DNA of 64,000 nt, from contig MSJI02000793.1 in assembly GCA_001931905.2 (NCBI GenBank), positions 19,814 through 83,813 of the forward strand, written 5' to 3'. The first letter of the stretch is position 1; every line of letters starts with the position of its first letter. The notes under the pieces are model-generated. The model saw only the letters and a program-made list of their open reading frames with translations. It ran no database searches and was not told the DNA's origin. Shown piece after piece: positions 1 to 11,265 of the stretch. Origin of the DNA: Cladosporium sp. IMV 00045. Taxonomy: Eukaryota > Ascomycota > Dothideomycetes > Cladosporiales > Cladosporiaceae. The translations under genes and the position numbers were made by a program.

Positions 1-383
1 GGCTACCCATGTAAATAATGTCAACTCCTCGGATGTTTCTTCGTTGATGCTTGTGATCATGAGATGTCAGGACGAGATGTCTGTCACTCCTTCAAAAGGC
101 AGGCGATATGCCAAGCGTTGCTTCAAGTTGCTGTGGCCGCCGGACGACTCACCAACTCCTCTCCACACACTCCGCCGCCGCCGCCGCCGACTCGCGCGTC
201 ACCTGAGGGGCAACTTTTTGATTGTTTGCGGGCAATCCCAGTCTTCGATACACACAAACACCCTCCCACCAACTCCTCAATCACCTTCTTCACATACATA
301 CCAGTCATCAACGAAAGCCTACAACCCTCACATGATAGCCTGATCCTCCCGGACTCGCCTGCACAAGACTCACGACACCCAGC
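1..383. other. MTR10 upstream region, no gene seen
   Basis: Leader and promoter side of the MTR10 gene. It holds a short CCG trinucleotide run at about 171-190 and a C/A-rich stretch before the start codon, as is common in fungal 5' leaders. No coding segment could be supported on either strand. Confidence 0.5.
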
Positions 384-3306
384 ATGGCAACGGCCGCCGT
401 CCAAGGCGCTTTCGCGCCCGTCCTCTCCGCCCTCGCTACTATGCAGTCGAATGCGGATCGCGCACAGAAAGGAGAGGCGCATTCCTACCTGGAGCAGTTC
501 CAGAAATCCTCCGAAGCCTGGACATCGAGTTTCGAGATCCTGCAGGCGCCCACCTCCGACGATCAGGCCAAGTTGTTCGCGGCGACCACATTGAAGGGCA
601 AGATTGTCTTCGACTTCTACCAATTACCGCGCGAGTCTCTTCCTCAGCTTCGCGACTCCATCATCTCGCTTCTTGGAACATACGCCAAAGGCCCAAAGCC
701 GATCAGGACTCAACTATGCGTCTGCTTGGCGAACGTTGCGATTCAGATGCTGGAGTGGAAGGATGTGCTGTCAACAGTGGTCTCAGCGCTCGGAAGCGAC
801 CCGAACAGTATAGCGTGCGTGCTGGAATTCATTCACGTTCTGCCGGAGGAGGTCACGCAGGGCAGAAAGATCAACCTGGCGGAGGACGAGTTGCAGACCA
901 GAACAATTGAGCTGTTGGAGGACAATGCACAGCAGGTGTTGCAGCTTCTCGGCCAGTACGCTGGCTCCTCAGAAGCGGCGTCCAAGGATCCGTTGCTCAT
1001 GTCTTGCATCACATCATGGGTTGCGGAAGTGCAGGTCAACGATGTGGTCAACTCGCCGCTCATGGACGTGATCATGAATGCGCTGCAGGCGGACACATCT
1101 TTTGAGGAGGCAGTTGAAACTATGTGCGCGATCTTCAGGGAAACGAGAGAAGTTGACGAGACTATGTCAACAATCAACTCGCTATACCCGAGATTGGCTG
1201 CTCTTCAGCCGAGGATCAAGGTGTGCGCGGAGGAGGAGGACTGGGACACATTCAAGGGCATCACTCGCGTCTTTGCAGAGGCCGGCGAGGCCTGGGTTGT
1301 GCTGATTGCACGCGAACCGCAGCAATTCCGCCCACTCGTGGAGTCTGTTTTGGAATGCTGTGCGCGCGACATCGAGCGCGACGCTCTTTCGCAGACCTTC
1401 AACTTCTGGTTCGAGATCAAGCAGTACATCACCCTCGAGAGGTACATGGATGCGCGCTTGCAGTTTGTCGACATCTACAGCAAGCTCGTGGACGTCATGA
1501 TTGGCCACTTGCAGTTCCCAACCTCCGAATCTGGCAACGATGCGGACCTCTTCGAGGGCGACAGGGAAGCAGAGGACAAGTTCAGAGAATTCAGGCACGC
1601 GATGGGCGACGTACTCAAGGACTGCTGCGAAGTCATCGGCGTGTCGCAGTGTCTTGAGAAGAGTTACGTCCTGATCGAACAATGGGTCAGCAAGCACGGC
1701 TCGCAAGCACAGCAGGGCAAGGTGCCTGAGTGGCAGAAGCTGGAAGCTCCACTTTTCAGTATGCGCGCCATGGGCCGCATGGTATCGAAGGAAGAGAACA
1801 TTATGCTCCCGAGGTTGATCCCTCTGATCGTGCAAATCCCCGACCAGGAGAAGGTTCGATTCCAGGCTGTCATGGCACTTGGCCGCTACACTGAATGGAC
1901 TAGTGAACACCCAGAAACCATGCAAGATCAGCTGAAATTCATTATGGATGCTTTCCAGCACCCGAGCAAGGAGGTTGTCAAGGCTGCCGCACTGAGTTTC
2001 AAATTCTTCTGCACCGACTGCGCCACCTTGCTGAAGGAACATATCGGCCAGCTCCAGCACTTCTACGAGCAGGTTTTGGATAACTTGCCGCCCACCAGCC
2101 AAGATGAAATTACCGAAGGGAATCGCAGCAGTACTTGCCAAGCAGCCTCTGGACAGCCTCTACCAGAGCTTCAAGCTCTGTTGCGATCCCGTCGTTGGTC
2201 GCTTGATGGCCATGGCTGAAGCCGCGAATGATAAGGACTCCCAGCTTGCCGTGGCCGATCGCCTCAACCTCGTCACAATCTTCGTTCAAATGGTCACCCC
2301 CTACGTTGAGCCTTCGCAGCCTCATCCTGCTGTCAAGTACTGCGAGGAGATGTTCCCAGTACTTGCAATCATCGCCGAGCGCTTCATCAACTTCACCCCG
2401 ATCATCGAACGCGTGTGCCGCTGCTGGCGATACATGATTCTCTCGTACCGCACTCACACTGCGCCTCTCCTGCCACAATTCGCGGACAAGCTGGCAAGTG
2501 GCTTCACTGCAAGCCGCCAAGGCTGCTTCCTTTGGGCTACCGACAGCCTCGTGCGGGAGTTCTCAGACGTCAACGAAAACGTGTCCCAGGACATCGTCGA
2601 TGCCATCTACAAGTTCTACGAGCAACAAGCCACGAGCTTCCTTCGCCAGCTTAACGATCTTCCGCCAGAGGAGCTGCCCGACGTCATCGAAGACTTCTTC
2701 CGCCTGTCCACTGACGTTCTCCTCTACCACTCCAACAAGCTTCTTCTGTCGAATCTTATTGCGCCTATACTTTCAGCTGCATCTACATCACTCACCCTTC
2801 TCAAAGAGGAACCTCTCATTGCCACCCTCCATTTCCTCCGCGATTTCCTCGCTTACGGCAACGAGGATGCACCATCTTCCTCCTTCGACTCAGATGGCCA
2901 ATACCGCCTCCAGGTCAACCCGCCAGAGATTCAGGCAGCCGTGAAGAAGCTGGCAAGCCACGAAGGCGACAACATCGTCAAGCGCTGCATGACCGGCATG
3001 ATGTACTCTTTCCCTCAAGATTGCTTCCCCGATGCGAGCGGCGTATTGCTTGCTCTCTTCCAGCTCATGCCAGAATCCACCGCTGAGTGGGTCTCGGGCA
3101 CCATCATGCTCTTGCCCCCTGGTACCGTTTCAGAGCAGGAGAAGAACCGCCTCGGCCGCAACATCGGACAGCGACTTCAAAGCGGCGAGATCCGGAAGAT
3201 TAGGAGTCTTCTCCAGGATTTCACGAACGCTTACAGAAGGAGAAACGTGGCGCCTCGCGAGGGCTTGGGTAGACTCGAAGCCTCCAAGTTCAAGTTCTCT
3301 GGTTGA
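384..3306 (+). CDS. MTR10: MTR10/transportin-3-type nuclear import receptor, frameshifted
   Basis: Importin-beta family karyopherin. In this family Mtr10/TNPO3 carries SR-like mRNA-binding proteins and tRNA through the nuclear pore under Ran-GTP control. The product is alpha-helical throughout (HEAT-type repeats), with an N-terminal importin-like region from residue 1 and the conserved 'CDPVVGRLM' segment near residue 600. It is intronless. The frame opened at 384 runs through 'PTSQDEITEG' (near residue 578); the expected continuation 'IAAVLAKQPL' lies in another frame, so one extra base sits at about 2120-2122. No GT...AG pair spans the point. With that base ignored the product is about 973 aa, the normal length for the family. 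The 3' 593 bp recur at 7544-8136. The break is either a sequence error or a real lesion. Confidence 0.85.
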
Positions 3307-3972
3307 TCGAGGTCTGTCGGGAAAGCTGGTATTGTGTTTGCATGAAGCGTCGGAGTTGGTGGAAATGGTATTTTAGGCAGAGAATAAGCGAGGTAGCTAT
3401 GAATATCGAAGCAGTCACGGGATGCAAATATGCGATTGCGTATTGCCCGTGACTTTTTGGCATGATAGCATGGGGTTTGAAGATACATAAAACATCTAGA
3501 TCCATTGCAGGGGTATATCTTCGAGAAACGTTGTTGGCCCGAGGCACCTAGGAATTTTTACATAAGAAGGGCAAACTCCCTTTACTAAGAACTGTCGAAA
3601 TGCACGCATGTCCAATCATTCAAACAAACATATTGCAGAGCAATAGTCACATCTTCAGCATCGTTGATTCTTCCGGCTAAAACATAGCAGAAACGAACCA
3701 ACCAACCCACTAGCCCTGTATAGACGCTTCCAGAAACGCTCGCTTGCTGCTTACACACCACTCGCGCATTCCACTAGCGCAGCCCCTCCTACCCGCTAAC
3801 ATCCACGACTAGCAGCGACCACTAATCCCCCTCCCCCCGAACCTCAGCTCTTCAGCCTTTCAGCCTTGCCACTCCAAACAATAACAATAAGCAATACATC
3901 TATTCTCCGTATCCCCAACTCTATTCCTTCCCCTCGCTCCTCCCTTCACTCCTTCTCCCTCCTGCCCTTCGA
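3307..3972. other. MTR10 3' UTR and CHIP copy 1 promoter/leader
   Basis: Same-strand intergenic region. The last 150 bases before the CHIP start are strongly C/T-rich, typical of a fungal leader. The sequence is closely matched by 8137-8796 in the second copy of the block. No additional gene was supported. Confidence 0.6.
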
Positions 3973-5115
3973 ATGGCCCACCTCGCCGACGCTCTCAAAG
4001 AGCAAGGCAACCAAGCATTCAAGAACGCGGACTTCGCGTCAGCAGAGGACTTCTACACACAGGCCGTGCAGAAGTACTCGCGAAACCCGCTGCTGTTCAC
4101 CAACAGGGCGAATGCTAGGCTGAAGCTGCAGAGGTGGGAGGGGGCCGTGAACGATTGTCTGAAGAGTATTGAGGTCACGGGGAAGGGCCAGAATCATAAG
4201 GCTTATTACTTTTTGGGTATGTTTTGACTTGTGGAATGAGTATTGGTGGATTGGCTTTTGATCTGCGTCGAGAGGTGTTTCTGTGTCTGGTTCGTGGATG
4301 CTTCAGGGTCTCTCGCGCAGGTGGCGAGCGGGCGTCGACATGACTGAGCGTCTTCTGATGGAGTTGCAATACTACCGCTGATACCGCGCTGTGCTGATAC
4401 TCCATGACACAGCACAAGCACAATTATCACTCCACCATCCCAACGAGGCCTTATCATCAGCCCTGACGGCCTACGAACAAGTCCGCAACCCAGCACCGAC
4501 AACCAAAACGTCCCCGAAGGACCTGGAAACATTCTCAGCCTTCGTGCTAAAATGCAAGAAGGCCAAGTTCGCCGTTCGAGATCGCGACAGGCTTCGTCGG
4601 CAAGGCGACCTGCGAGCCGAGTTCGAAAACACCCTGGAGCTTAACAAACAGCGGGATCTTGACGAAGTGTCTCGCGATTTGCAAGCGGGCATGCTTGGCC
4701 AAGTCGAAGCCTACGAACGGAACCAGGAGATCATGTCGAACTTCGACGGCAAGGTTGCTGAATTGCGGTCTATCTTCGCGCTCGCGGACCCGACTAACCA
4801 TAAGCCTCGGGAAATTCCCGATCATCTCATTGACATGGCAAGAATTACCAGCTCACTACCCTAATTCCCCAAGAGCCCTCCAGTACTAACGAATACGCCA
4901 AGATTACATTCGAGCCGATGCACGACCCCGTCATGACCATCAACGGGCATTCATACGAGCGGTCCACAATCTACGAGCATCTCAAGCGAAGCAAGACCGA
5001 CCCTCTGACCCGTGAGCCTCTCACTAACAGCGACCTGCGGCCGAACTTTGGATTGAAAGCCGCTTGCGACGAGTTCTGGGAGAGCGGCGCGAGTGATTGG
5101 ATTATTGATTGGTAG
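3973..5115 (+). CDS. CHIP/STUB1-like TPR and U-box E3 ubiquitin ligase, copy 1
   Basis: Predicted co-chaperone ubiquitin ligase: the TPR domain docks Hsp70/Hsp90 C-termini and the U-box recruits E2. Exons are 3973-4216, 4413-4837 and 4903-5115, giving 293 aa, close to animal CHIP (about 300). TPRs fill residues 1-115 ('KEQGNQAFKNADF', 'LFTNRANARLKLQRW', 'AQAQLSLHHPNEAL'), then a charged coiled-coil segment, then the U-box from about residue 224 ('ITFEPMHDPVMTINGHSYER'). Joining 'YYFL' to 'AQAQL' across intron 1 restores the TPR. Intron 2 has a GC donor (GCAAGA at 4838), a strong CTAAC branch site and an AAG acceptor; the paralogue has GT there. The C-terminus is 'SDWIIDW'. Confidence 0.88.
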
Positions 5116-6589
5116 TGTTGATCTGAGAGCAAGGCGATTTTGGCGCATGGTTTCATTCAAGGTCTTTTTTGAGCGCTGTTGTGTGTTAGATACCCTTGCT
5201 AATACAGTCACTTTCAAGTACTTCTTAGACGAATGACGCTGTCACAGATGGAAAACGGAAAACCTCCTTCCTTTCGCACCTTCCTGAATCGTCGGGCCGG
5301 TTTAGGCAGCACTGGATCGACGACTCTTCCGCCTTCGTGTATCGACCACTTTCAGTATCAGGGTTGTCCGCATCAAGGTAATTGGTTTGGTTTGGTAACC
5401 CACGGCTTCTCCGCCCAGGTCGTTCACAATGCACGCTCGTGGGAGAGATGTTAAGACCACCCAACCTCTTCAGGACGATTCAAAATGGGAATCAACCTTC
5501 GACTCCCAAAAGGCGTTGCGCGATCAAGGCCAGGCCCTACACTCGGAGAGACGTCCGTATTGCCTCTGAGCAACACCTTCAAGCTCGCCAAAACCCTCTC
5601 TACAGATGATGAGGCTTCAGTCCTGAAAGTGACCTGCTGCAGTTGGTCTGGGCCCTTGGGTAGCGCTGAAGACATTCATGGTGCATCCGCAGGAATTGCT
5701 CCCTCGCAATAGCTTAAAGCCATCTTGGTTCTAGTCTAGGCCAAAGAATATTGTGCTTCCAAGCTGCTTCCAAGAGACTGTTGGGGCGGTTCTTGCAGGA
5801 ACGTCTTGTCATTCAGCCTGCATTGAACGCCACCAGATCTGCGCGACCACGTGTCCAAGCCCGATTACCTTATCTCGTGCCATGTGGTGTTCCAGTCGGC
5901 TTTGAAGGCGGCGGTTGCCAACAGGTATGAGACAAAAGCATGAGCTGTAATGAGAGTTGCTCAGAACGCAAAGCGCGGGTCAGAAGAACTTAAACCACCA
6001 AAATCAACGCTGCCCAATCGACAAATCTGCCATACTGCATCTGGAAACCTTATTTAAACGGACCTGCGTTCCACGTGCTCAGGCTTCCAAATCCAGCCCT
6101 CTAGGATTTGATCTATACTTCATGGGTATTTCAACTTCTTGAACTGGGTCAACTCTTCCACGAACGGAGGCGGCAGCCCTACAGTGGTTGAGTTGAGTGT
6201 CAGCCAGTACAATTAGATGAACCTGTAGCTGCAAGGTACAGCCGTCCGTCTTTGCCTCTTCGCAAGCATTCACAGTCGAAATGGCGCTTGAACGACTGCG
6301 GTCGAGCCAGCTGCAGAAACACGACATCTCCTGACATTCACTAACTTCAAGTATCGACGCTCGGGACAACGACAACGATGAAAGGTTGTCTACACAGGTT
6401 GTACAACGTGTGGACTGGAAGAGCACAGTTGACTCAAGGGATGATAGTTTTATTCGGCCAGATGTGAGAAACCCGAGCTGCGGCTGGTACGCACGCTGGT
6501 CTATATCGGTACTCGTTGGTTCCAACATCAGATCGTCTCCTCCCAGAAAGTCTTGTCATTCAAAGGCAGAGCATTGACAGACTGCAACC
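5116..6589. other. Intergenic region after CHIP copy 1, fast-diverging
   Basis: About 1.5 kb with no gene I can support. Parts align to 9944-11265 (for example 5960-6170 with 10640-10850, roughly three quarters identical by eye), while other parts, such as about 5230-5460, have no obvious counterpart. It contains the promoter of the secreted-protein gene. Confidence 0.55.
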
Positions 6590-7523
6590 ATGCGTATCTG
6601 GTACATCCTAGCCTCTCTCCTTGGGCTCGGCTCGGCCTCCCCTATTGCTGAGCCAGCTGCGACTACTCCTGCCGCTTTCTGTGCTATAGTCACAAGCGTG
6701 GTCACAAAAGCCAAGGCACAGGCACCGGCAACAACGTATTGTTCCTCTTATTTGAGCATCAAGACTGCAACGGTCACAACCACCGTGCCGTCCACAAGGC
6801 ATGTAGAAGCTTCGAGCCCAGTTTTCGATACCGTAATTGTATATTGACGACCGCGCTATAGCATCACAACAACAACCGAGATTGCTGCTACCACAACCGT
6901 GACCGCCGCAGACTCGACTTCGACCGTGTAAGTTCAGACCATCTTTGTTTGCCGGAGAAACTACATTTCTAACCAAACTTTCTAGATTTGCTGAGCCTAC
7001 TTGCACTCTTCAGGTGCCCGTGTTCAAGCGTGCCGTGGCGAAGCCGGCCTGCTTCTCTGCCTACAAGGTCGCGACGGCGATATCTTCCGCCTGCAAGTGC
7101 CTTAGTATTCCTACGCCAACTACCACTGCCACCGTCACCTCCGGTGTTGTCGTCAAAACTTCAACAATCACGGTCAGCCGACACCCTATGTGAAGTGATT
7201 TACAGCTCTGACATTCTGAAAGGGAACCGCTACTGTGACCATCGCAGGCGCCATGGTGACACAGCCCGGTGATTCTACGATCGATTTCGGCATGCGTGCC
7301 TCTGGCGGGACTGTGGACGGACTCAATGCCTTCCGGTTTACCTTAAACCAGAAATCCTATTCCATCTTGTTTCGGGACCAGTCTCCCGTTACTAGATTCG
7401 GCTTTACCAGCACCTGCGGCCTACTAATCACGGAAGGACCTGTAATCCGCTCTGGCTACAACTGCTATGGCTCCGCGAACAAGCCTGTCGATTGCAGAGA
7501 GCCAGGTTCAGGTTTTGACAGCG
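6590..7523 (+). CDS. Secreted Thr/Cys-rich protein, copy 1, cut by gap
   Basis: Uncharacterised fungal secreted protein. Residues 1-17 form a signal peptide ('MRIWYILASLLGLGSAS'). Two Thr-rich, Cys-containing segments follow ('AFCAIVTSVV', 'ACFSAYKVATAISSACKCL'), then a globular C-terminal part with several Cys. Exons modelled: 6590-6798, 6862-6927, 6986-7172 and 7223 to the N-run. Intron 1 has a GC donor (GCATGT), supported by the same donor and the same exon length in copy 2. Introns 2 (GTAAGT) and 3 (GTCAGC) have GT donors. The C-terminal part is missing because the contig ends. The Thr-rich tract suggests O-glycosylation; function is unknown. Confidence 0.72.
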
Positions 7524-7543
7524 NNNNNNNNNNNNNNNNNNNN
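7524..7543. other. Assembly gap (20 Ns)
   Basis: A run of exactly 20 undetermined bases. Its left side is exon 4 of the secreted-protein gene and its right side is the middle of MTR10 coding sequence. The true distance and adjacency of the two flanks are not shown by the sequence. Confidence 1.
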
Positions 7544-8136
7544 ACGTTCTCCTCTACCACTCCAACAAGCTTCTTCTGTCGAATCTTATTGCACCTATAC
7601 TTTCAGCCGCATCTACATCACTCACCCTTCTCAAAGAGGAACCTCTCATTGCCACCCTCCATTTCCTCCGCGATTTCCTCGCTTACGGCAACGAGGATGC
7701 ACCATCTTCCTCCTTCGACTCAGATGGCCAATACCGCCTCCAGGTCAACCCGCCAGAGATCCAGGCAGCCGTGAAGAAGCTGGCAAGCCACGAAGGCGAC
7801 AATATCGTCAAGCGCTGCATGACCGGCATGATGTACTCTTTCCCTCAAGATTGCTTCCCCGATGCGAGCGGCGTCTTGCTCGCTCTCTTCCAGCTCATGC
7901 CAGAATCCACCGCTGAGTGGGTCTCCAGTACCATCATGCTCTTGCCCCCTGGTACCGTTTCAGAGCAGGAGAAGAACCGCCTTGGCCGCAACATTGGACA
8001 GCGACTTCAAAGCGGCGAGATCCGGAAGATTAGGAGTCTTCTCCAGGATTTCACGAACGCTTACAGAAGGAGAAATGTCGCGCCTCGCGAGGGCCTGGGT
8101 AGACTCGAGGCCTCCAAGTTCAAGTTCTCTGGTTGA
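7544..8136 (+). pseudogene. MTR10 3' fragment, second copy (5' end lost at gap)
   Basis: Open through its whole length in the MTR10 frame, encoding about the last 197 residues of the karyopherin and ending with the same 'EASKFKFSG'. The only amino-acid difference from copy 1 that I see is Ser for Gly in 'TAEWVSSTIM'; the other changes are synonymous. That pattern shows purifying selection, so this may be the end of an intact homeologous gene whose 5' part was not assembled here, rather than a true pseudogene. Confidence 0.8.
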
Positions 8137-8796
8137 TCGAGTCCTGCCGAGAAGGCTGGTATTGTGTTTGCATGAAGCGTCGGAGTTGGTGGATATGGTA
8201 TTTAAGGCAGAGAATAAGCGAGGTAGCTATGAATATCGAAGCAGTCACAGGTGCAAGTATGCGATTGCGTATTGCCCGTGAGTTTTTGGCATGATCGGAA
8301 GGGGTTTGAAGATACATAAAACATCTAGATCCATTGCAGGGGTATATCTTCGAGAGTCTTTTGTTGGTTGAGGCCAATCAGTATTTTTACATAACAAGAA
8401 GGGTAAATCCTTTACCACAAATCGTCAAAACGCCAGTCCATTAATTCGAACAAACATGTCCCACCGCAACAGTCGTATTTCCAGCATCGTTGATTCATCC
8501 GGCTAATAAAACATAGCACAAACCAACCAACCAACGAGCCCTGTATAGACGCTTCCAGAAACGCTCGCTTGCTGCTTACACACCACTCGCGCATTCCACT
8601 AGCACAGCCCCTCCTACCCGCTAGCATCCACCACTAGCAGCGACCACTAATCCTCCTTTCCCCGAACCTCAGCTCTTCAGCCTTTCAGCCTTGCCACTCC
8701 AAACAATAATAATAAGCATACATCAATCCTCCACATCCCCAACTCTATTTCTACCCCTCGCTCCTCCCTTCACTCCTTCTCCCTCCTGCTCTTCGA
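8137..8796. other. MTR10 fragment 3' UTR and CHIP copy 2 leader
   Basis: Closely matches 3307-3972, including the C/T-rich stretch directly before the CHIP start. No separate gene is supported. Confidence 0.6.
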
Positions 8797-9943
8797 ATGG
8801 CCCACCTCGCCGACGCTCTCAAAGAGCAAGGCAACCTCGCATTCAAGAACGGGGACTTCGCGTCCGCAGAGGACTTCTACACACAAGCCGTGCAAAAGTA
8901 CTCGCGGAACCCGCTGCTCTTCACCAATAGGGCGAATGCCAGGCTGAAGCTGCAGAGGTGGGAGGGGGCCGTGAACGATTGTCTGAAGAGTATTGAGGTT
9001 ACGGGGAAGGGCCAGAATCATAAGGCTTATTACTTTCTGGGTATGTTTTTGACTTGTGTAACTCCATGGTTGTACGTGGATTGGCTTTTGATCTGCGTGG
9101 AGGAGTGTTTTTGGGTCTGGTTCGGGAATGCTTCAGGGTCTTTCGAGCTGGTGGCGAATGGGCGTCGACATGACCGAGCATTCTTCATTGAGACCGCGAC
9201 AAGACTACTATGAGTGCGGTGTGCTGACAGTCAATGACACAGCACAAGCGCAATTATCACTTCACCATCCCAACGAGGCATTATCATCAGCCCTGACAGC
9301 CTACGAACAAGTCCGCAACCCAGCACCCACTACCAAAACGTCCCCGAAGGACCTGGAAACCTTCTCAGCATTCGTGCTAAAATGCAAGAAGGCCAAATTC
9401 GCTGTCAGAGATCGTGACAGACTCCGACGGCAAGGCGATCTGCGAGCCGAGTTCGAAAACACCCTGGAGCTCAACAAGCAGCGGGATCTTGACGAAGTGT
9501 CTCGCGAATTGCAAGCAGGCATGCTGGGCCAAGTCGAAGCCTACGAACGAAACCAGGAGATCATGTCGAATTTCGACGGCAAAGTGGCTGAATTGCGGTC
9601 CGTCTTTGCGCTCCCGGATCCGACGAACCATAAGCCGCGGGAAATTCCCGATCATCTCATTGACATGGTATGCTTTGCAGGCTCACTACCGTACTCCCTT
9701 GTGGGCTCTCATACTGATGATCAAACCAAGATTACATTCGAGCCCATGCACGACCCAGTCATGACCATCAACGGACACTCATACGAGCGATCCACAATCT
9801 ACGAGCATTTAAAGCGAAGCAAGACCGACCCTTTGACCCGCGAGCCTTTCACTAACAGCGACCTGCGGCCGAACTTTGGATTGAAAGCCGCCTGCGATGA
9901 GTTCTGGGAGAGCGGCGCGAGTGATTGGATTATTGATTGGTAG
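8797..9943 (+). CDS. CHIP/STUB1-like TPR and U-box E3 ubiquitin ligase, copy 2
   Basis: Second copy of the co-chaperone E3 gene. Exons are 8797-9040, 9243-9667 and 9731-9943, with coding lengths identical to copy 1 (244, 425 and 213 bp), giving 293 aa. Differences from copy 1 are few and conservative: Leu for Gln and Gly for Ala in the first TPR, Glu for Asp in 'SRELQAG', Val/Pro changes in 'VFALPD', and Phe for Leu in 'TREPFTN' of the U-box. Intron 2 (63 bp) has a normal GT donor (GTATGC). Because it is a multiple of three without a stop, retaining it would insert 21 residues in frame just before the U-box. Confidence 0.88.
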
Positions 9944-11265
9944 TGTTAATCTGAAAGTGAGGCGTAGAGCGATTCCGGCACATGGGTCCATTCAAGGTCA
10001 TTGTTGAGCGTTGTTGTGTGTTAGATACCCTTGCTAATACATCATTCTTATTCCGCTCTTTCTAAGGCAACACTCAATTCCGGGGGACTCGGGGAGGTCA
10101 TAACTCCTTCACAAGTTTAAGCATCATCGCTGTAGGATGAACAGCACGGCATTGCTACGCCTGACGATTTTCATGATCGACTTTGCATGTGATCCTGCCG
10201 AGAATCTGCACGCCAATGAATTCCTCGAAGGATGGAACATACAAGCCCTCGTGGCCTGATCTTCCAGGCTTTGCTCAATTCAGCCCAGGCCGGCCCTGCA
10301 TTCGGACGGAAGTCCGCCTCGCCTTTGAGCAACGCCGTCAAGCTCGCCAGAAGCAACTGCATATATGACGAGGACTGATCTTGGAAGTGATTTGCTACTC
10401 CTGGGATCTGGACTCTCAGGAAGCTCTGAAGCCATTCAAGATTGCCTCGCAGGGACCGTTCTCTCACTGCCATGTCGAGCCATCTCGAATCTGAGCATGC
10501 GCAAATTGTTATCTTAAAGCTGCCGTCAAGAGACTTTGAACTTTGCTTGCGAGGATGGCTCGTCGTTCAGTTTGCACTGTACCCCACCCAATCTGCATCA
10601 CGTGGGAGGCAGGAGCATAAGTGATACTGAGGAGTTGCTCCAAAGGCAAAGCGCGGGCCAGAAGAACCTAAACCATCCAGACAGTCGCTTAACAATCGAT
10701 AAATCTGCCATGCTGCGAACAGAAAGCCTATACATGCCGATCTGGGTTCCACGTGTTTGGCCTTCCAAATCCAGCCCTCTTCGAATCGAGCTATACTGCA
10801 TGGGTACTTCTACTTGAAGAATTGGGTCTAACTCTTGCAAGATGGAGGCGGCAGTCCTACAGGATTCGGAGTGAGTGCCAGCCAATCAAATTTGACAACC
10901 CAGGCATCACGAGGTACCATCAGATATCTTCACTTTCTCTTTAATCGTTTACATTCCTAGTGGCGTTCAAGGACTGCGGCCGAGCCAGCTACTGAAACAC
11001 GACGTCTCCTGACATTCGCCATTTTCGAAAAGCAACGTTGAGGAGAATGAGAACATACTCACCATGTTCACAAAGGTTGCGCATCATTCGAGCTGCAAGA
11101 GCACAATTGGCTCGAGGGATGATAATTTTATCGGGCCAGACGCGAAAAAGGGCTGCGGCTTTTCATGCTGCGCTGGTCTATATCAGTACTCGCCACTCCC
11201 AACAGCAGATGTCAAATACCAGAAGATCTCATCATCCAGTGATATAGCGTGTGCGAACTACAGCC
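9944..11265. other. Intergenic region after CHIP copy 2
   Basis: About 1.3 kb holding the CHIP 3' UTR and the promoter of secreted-protein copy 2. It aligns patchily with 5116-6589, with many substitutions and indels. No gene is supported. Confidence 0.55.

Larger units (their letters stand above)
2714..7523. repeat. Duplicated block, copy 1
   Basis: This 4.8-kb stretch matches 7544-12205 in the same orientation. It holds the MTR10 3' end, a complete CHIP-like gene and most of a secreted-protein gene, and stops exactly at the N-run. By eye the MTR10 part differs at about 15 of 593 aligned bases with one amino-acid change (Gly to Ser). The CHIP leader is also close. The region after CHIP is much more divergent, with length differences. 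This is either a diverged segmental duplication or two haplotype contigs placed in tandem by scaffolding. Confidence 0.93.

Noticed and set aside
80..86. Second GESYAG motif at residues 81-86 of the carboxypeptidase (31500-32411 region) as a duplicated active site
   Set aside because: This N-terminal segment is normal in this S10 subgroup; the catalytic Ser is the one in GESYAGYY at residue 213. The coordinates given here are residue numbers.
121..214. Ser/Arg-biased arrestin- or receptor-like peptides suggested by the 64-594 frame
   Set aside because: Low-complexity translation of the MTR10 leader with no stable motif.
7235..7774. Apparent fusion protein reading through the N-run
   Set aside because: Continuity across undetermined bases is artificial; the two sides belong to different genes.
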